A DNA stretch of 15,140 nucleotides, taken from NCBI GenBank assembly GCA_902797275.1, contig CADBSI010000082.1, positions 1 to 15,140 of the forward strand, read 5' to 3'. The notes below the pieces were generated by a model. It saw nothing but the letters and a program-made list of their open reading frames with translations. It had not been told where the DNA came from and made no database searches. Source of the stretch: an uncultured Erysipelotrichaceae bacterium. Lineage in GTDB: Bacteria; Bacillota_I; Bacilli_A; RF39; UBA660. This document shows positions 14,194 to 15,140 of the stretch, in pieces. The position numbers and the translations under genes were made by a program. Position 1 is the stretch's first letter. The number at the start of each line of letters is the position of its first letter.

Positions 14194-14982
14194 ATGAACA
14201 AATTTTTAAACAATGTATTTAAAGGATTAATAATATCCTTAGTAATTATAGTTGCCGGAGGATATTTATCTTTAAAAATAAATCCTACTTCGACTAAAAC
14301 AACGACTAATAAAATGGTTTTAATTTCGACTAGTTTAGCTTCTTCTTTATTAACAGAAAAAGAAGATAAAATAAATTTAGATGTTGAAGAAAAACCTGAA
14401 AGTGAACAAGTAAAAGAAGAAGTAGAAGTTAAAACTGAAACTAAAGAAGAAATTAGAGTTGAGGTTAAAGAAGAAATAAAAGAAGTTATTAAAGAAGAAC
14501 CTAAACAAGAAATTATTGAAGAAGTTAAAGAAGAACCTAAACAAGAAGAAATAAAACCTAATGATGTTACCATTAAAGGTGAATATAAACCAAATCTTGC
14601 TGTTTTGGAAACTATTGAAGTACTAGAAACTTATGTTGGAAAAATGACAGCTTATGGACCAGATTGCTATGGTTGCACATCAGGAAGAACTGCAAGTGGA
14701 CAGTATGTAATGGATGGAAATATTTATTATAACGATCCAACATTTGGTAATATTAGAATAGTTGCAGCTGATAAAACTATTCCTTTTGGAAGCATTATAA
14801 GAATATCAGGATTAAATATTTTCCCTGAACCAATTCTTGCTATTGTTCTTGATCGAGGTGGTATGATTGGCTTTGCTGAGGGTAAACATTCTTACTTTGA
14901 TCTTTTATATAAAAGTGAAAAAGATGCAGCAAGTTTTGGTAGACCAACTGCAACATTTGAATTATTAAGAAGAGGTTATTAA
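14194..14982 (+). CDS. Membrane-anchored 3D-domain (YabE/YuiC/MltA-type) cell-wall protein
   Basis: This 262-residue protein has an N-terminal membrane helix (about 11-28), an extended Glu/Lys-rich spacer with EEPKQE repeats (about 55-125) that probably crosses the wall as a stiff linker, and a C-terminal 3D domain (about 148-262). The three conserved aspartates are D193 (VAADKTIPFGS), D220 (IVLDRGG) and D236 (YFDLL). The fold is a double-psi beta barrel shared with the lytic transglycosylase MltA and with germination/resuscitation proteins, so cleavage of peptidoglycan glycan strands is likely. A Cys pair (DCYGC, 157-161) could form a disulphide. There is no G5 or LysM domain. It has its own promoter and terminator. 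The Glu-rich spacer DNA is GAA/AAA-rich and creates a spurious reverse-strand open frame. Confidence 0.9.
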   Translation: MNKFLNNVFKGLIISLVIIVAGGYLSLKINPTSTKTTTNKMVLISTSLASSLLTEKEDKINLDVEEKPESEQVKEEVEVKTETKEEIRVEVKEEIKEVIKEEPKQEIIEEVKEEPKQEEIKPNDVTIKGEYKPNLAVLETIEVLETYVGKMTAYGPDCYGCTSGRTASGQYVMDGNIYYNDPTFGNIRIVAADKTIPFGSIIRISGLNIFPEPILAIVLDRGGMIGFAEGKHSYFDLLYKSEKDAASFGRPTATFELLRRGY

Positions 14983-15004
14983 ACTGGAATTATCCAGTTT
15001 TTTT
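14981..15004 (+). terminator. Rho-independent terminator of the 3D-domain gene
   Basis: An 8-bp stem AAACTGGA/TCCAGTTT (14981-14988 with 14993-15000) with a 4-base loop is followed by a T tract. It begins inside the TAA stop codon and ends at the stop codon of the convergent partial gene. Confidence 0.85.
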
Positions 15005-15140
15005 AATTTAAAAATCCTTCATACATCTTCCTGTAAACTAAATATAATTTATATAACTTATCATAGTTTTCTGAACTTAACTTATTTCTAGATTCATTAA
15101 AAACACTTTCATAATTATTACTTAATAATATTTTATAATC
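15003..15140 (-). CDS. 3' end of an unidentified minus-strand gene
   Basis: The reverse strand is open from the window edge to a TAA at 15003-15005, giving the last 45 residues of a protein (ending YRKMYEGFLN). It is rich in Tyr, Asn, Leu and Ser and looks helical (NKLSSENYDKLYKLYLVY). The fragment is too short for me to assign a family. It converges on the 3D-domain gene at a shared intergenic hairpin, which supports its being a real gene end. Confidence 0.6.
   Translation of the reverse strand, partial: DYKILLSNNYESVFNESRNKLSSENYDKLYKLYLVYRKMYEGFLN

Noticed and set aside
14151..14573. Reverse-strand open frame of 140 codons
   Set aside because: It mirrors the GAA/AAA-rich spacer of the 3D-domain gene (giving Ser/Leu/Thr runs) and covers that gene's promoter.
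1..15140. Full reassignment of TGA to Trp (code 4)
   Set aside because: In such an AT-rich genome TGA should then dominate, but 16 TGG and only one TGA are present; rare or partial decoding stays open.

Overview
The window comes from a very AT-rich, spore-forming, Gram-positive bacterium, probably an uncultured Bacillota (Firmicutes) lineage of animal-gut type. Supporting this are the single-chain glycyl-tRNA synthetase, cotJ spore-coat genes, a class B sortase with a matching cell-wall sorting signal, a RodA/FtsW/SpoVE-family protein, LysM and 3D cell-wall proteins, and AGGAGG ribosome binding sites. All 14 stop codons visible at true gene ends are TAA. I cannot place the organism more precisely from sequence alone.

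Layout. 1-780: 3' part of the glycyl-tRNA synthetase gene, with a terminator. 840-1541: MgtC/SapB-family membrane protein. 3324-1547 (minus): a GGDEF protein followed by a DUF2935-like, probably spore-associated protein, converging on mgtC at a shared terminator. 3474-5714: a large membrane-anchored protein with a Cys-containing tandem repeat and about 13 BspA-type leucine-rich repeats. 8239-5748 (minus): a RodA/FtsW/SpoVE-like protein followed by a five-LysM protein whose amidase domain has lost its key catalytic residues. 8302-8598: a small unknown gene, divergent from the previous pair. 8659-9601: the cotJ operon, in which CotJA-like and CotJB sequences are fused and overlap cotJC. 9845-13324: a sortase-anchored von Willebrand A (VWA) adhesin with nine MucBP-like repeats, interrupted by one in-frame TGA. 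13379-14122: its probable class B sortase. 14194-14982: a membrane-anchored 3D-domain protein. 15140-15003 (minus): the 3' end of an unidentified gene.

The common theme is the cell envelope and the spore: wall synthesis, peptidoglycan binding, spore coat, and surface display through sortase. The VWA gene and its sortase form a natural substrate-enzyme pair, because the PPQTG sorting signal is of the (S/P)PXTG type known for a clostridial class B sortase. The most unusual points are the TGA inside an otherwise intact adhesin gene, a 7-bp tandem duplication that stretches the spacer of its promoter, the pseudo-amidase, the CotJA-CotJB fusion, and an identical 18-bp leader shared by two putative spore or cell-wall genes.
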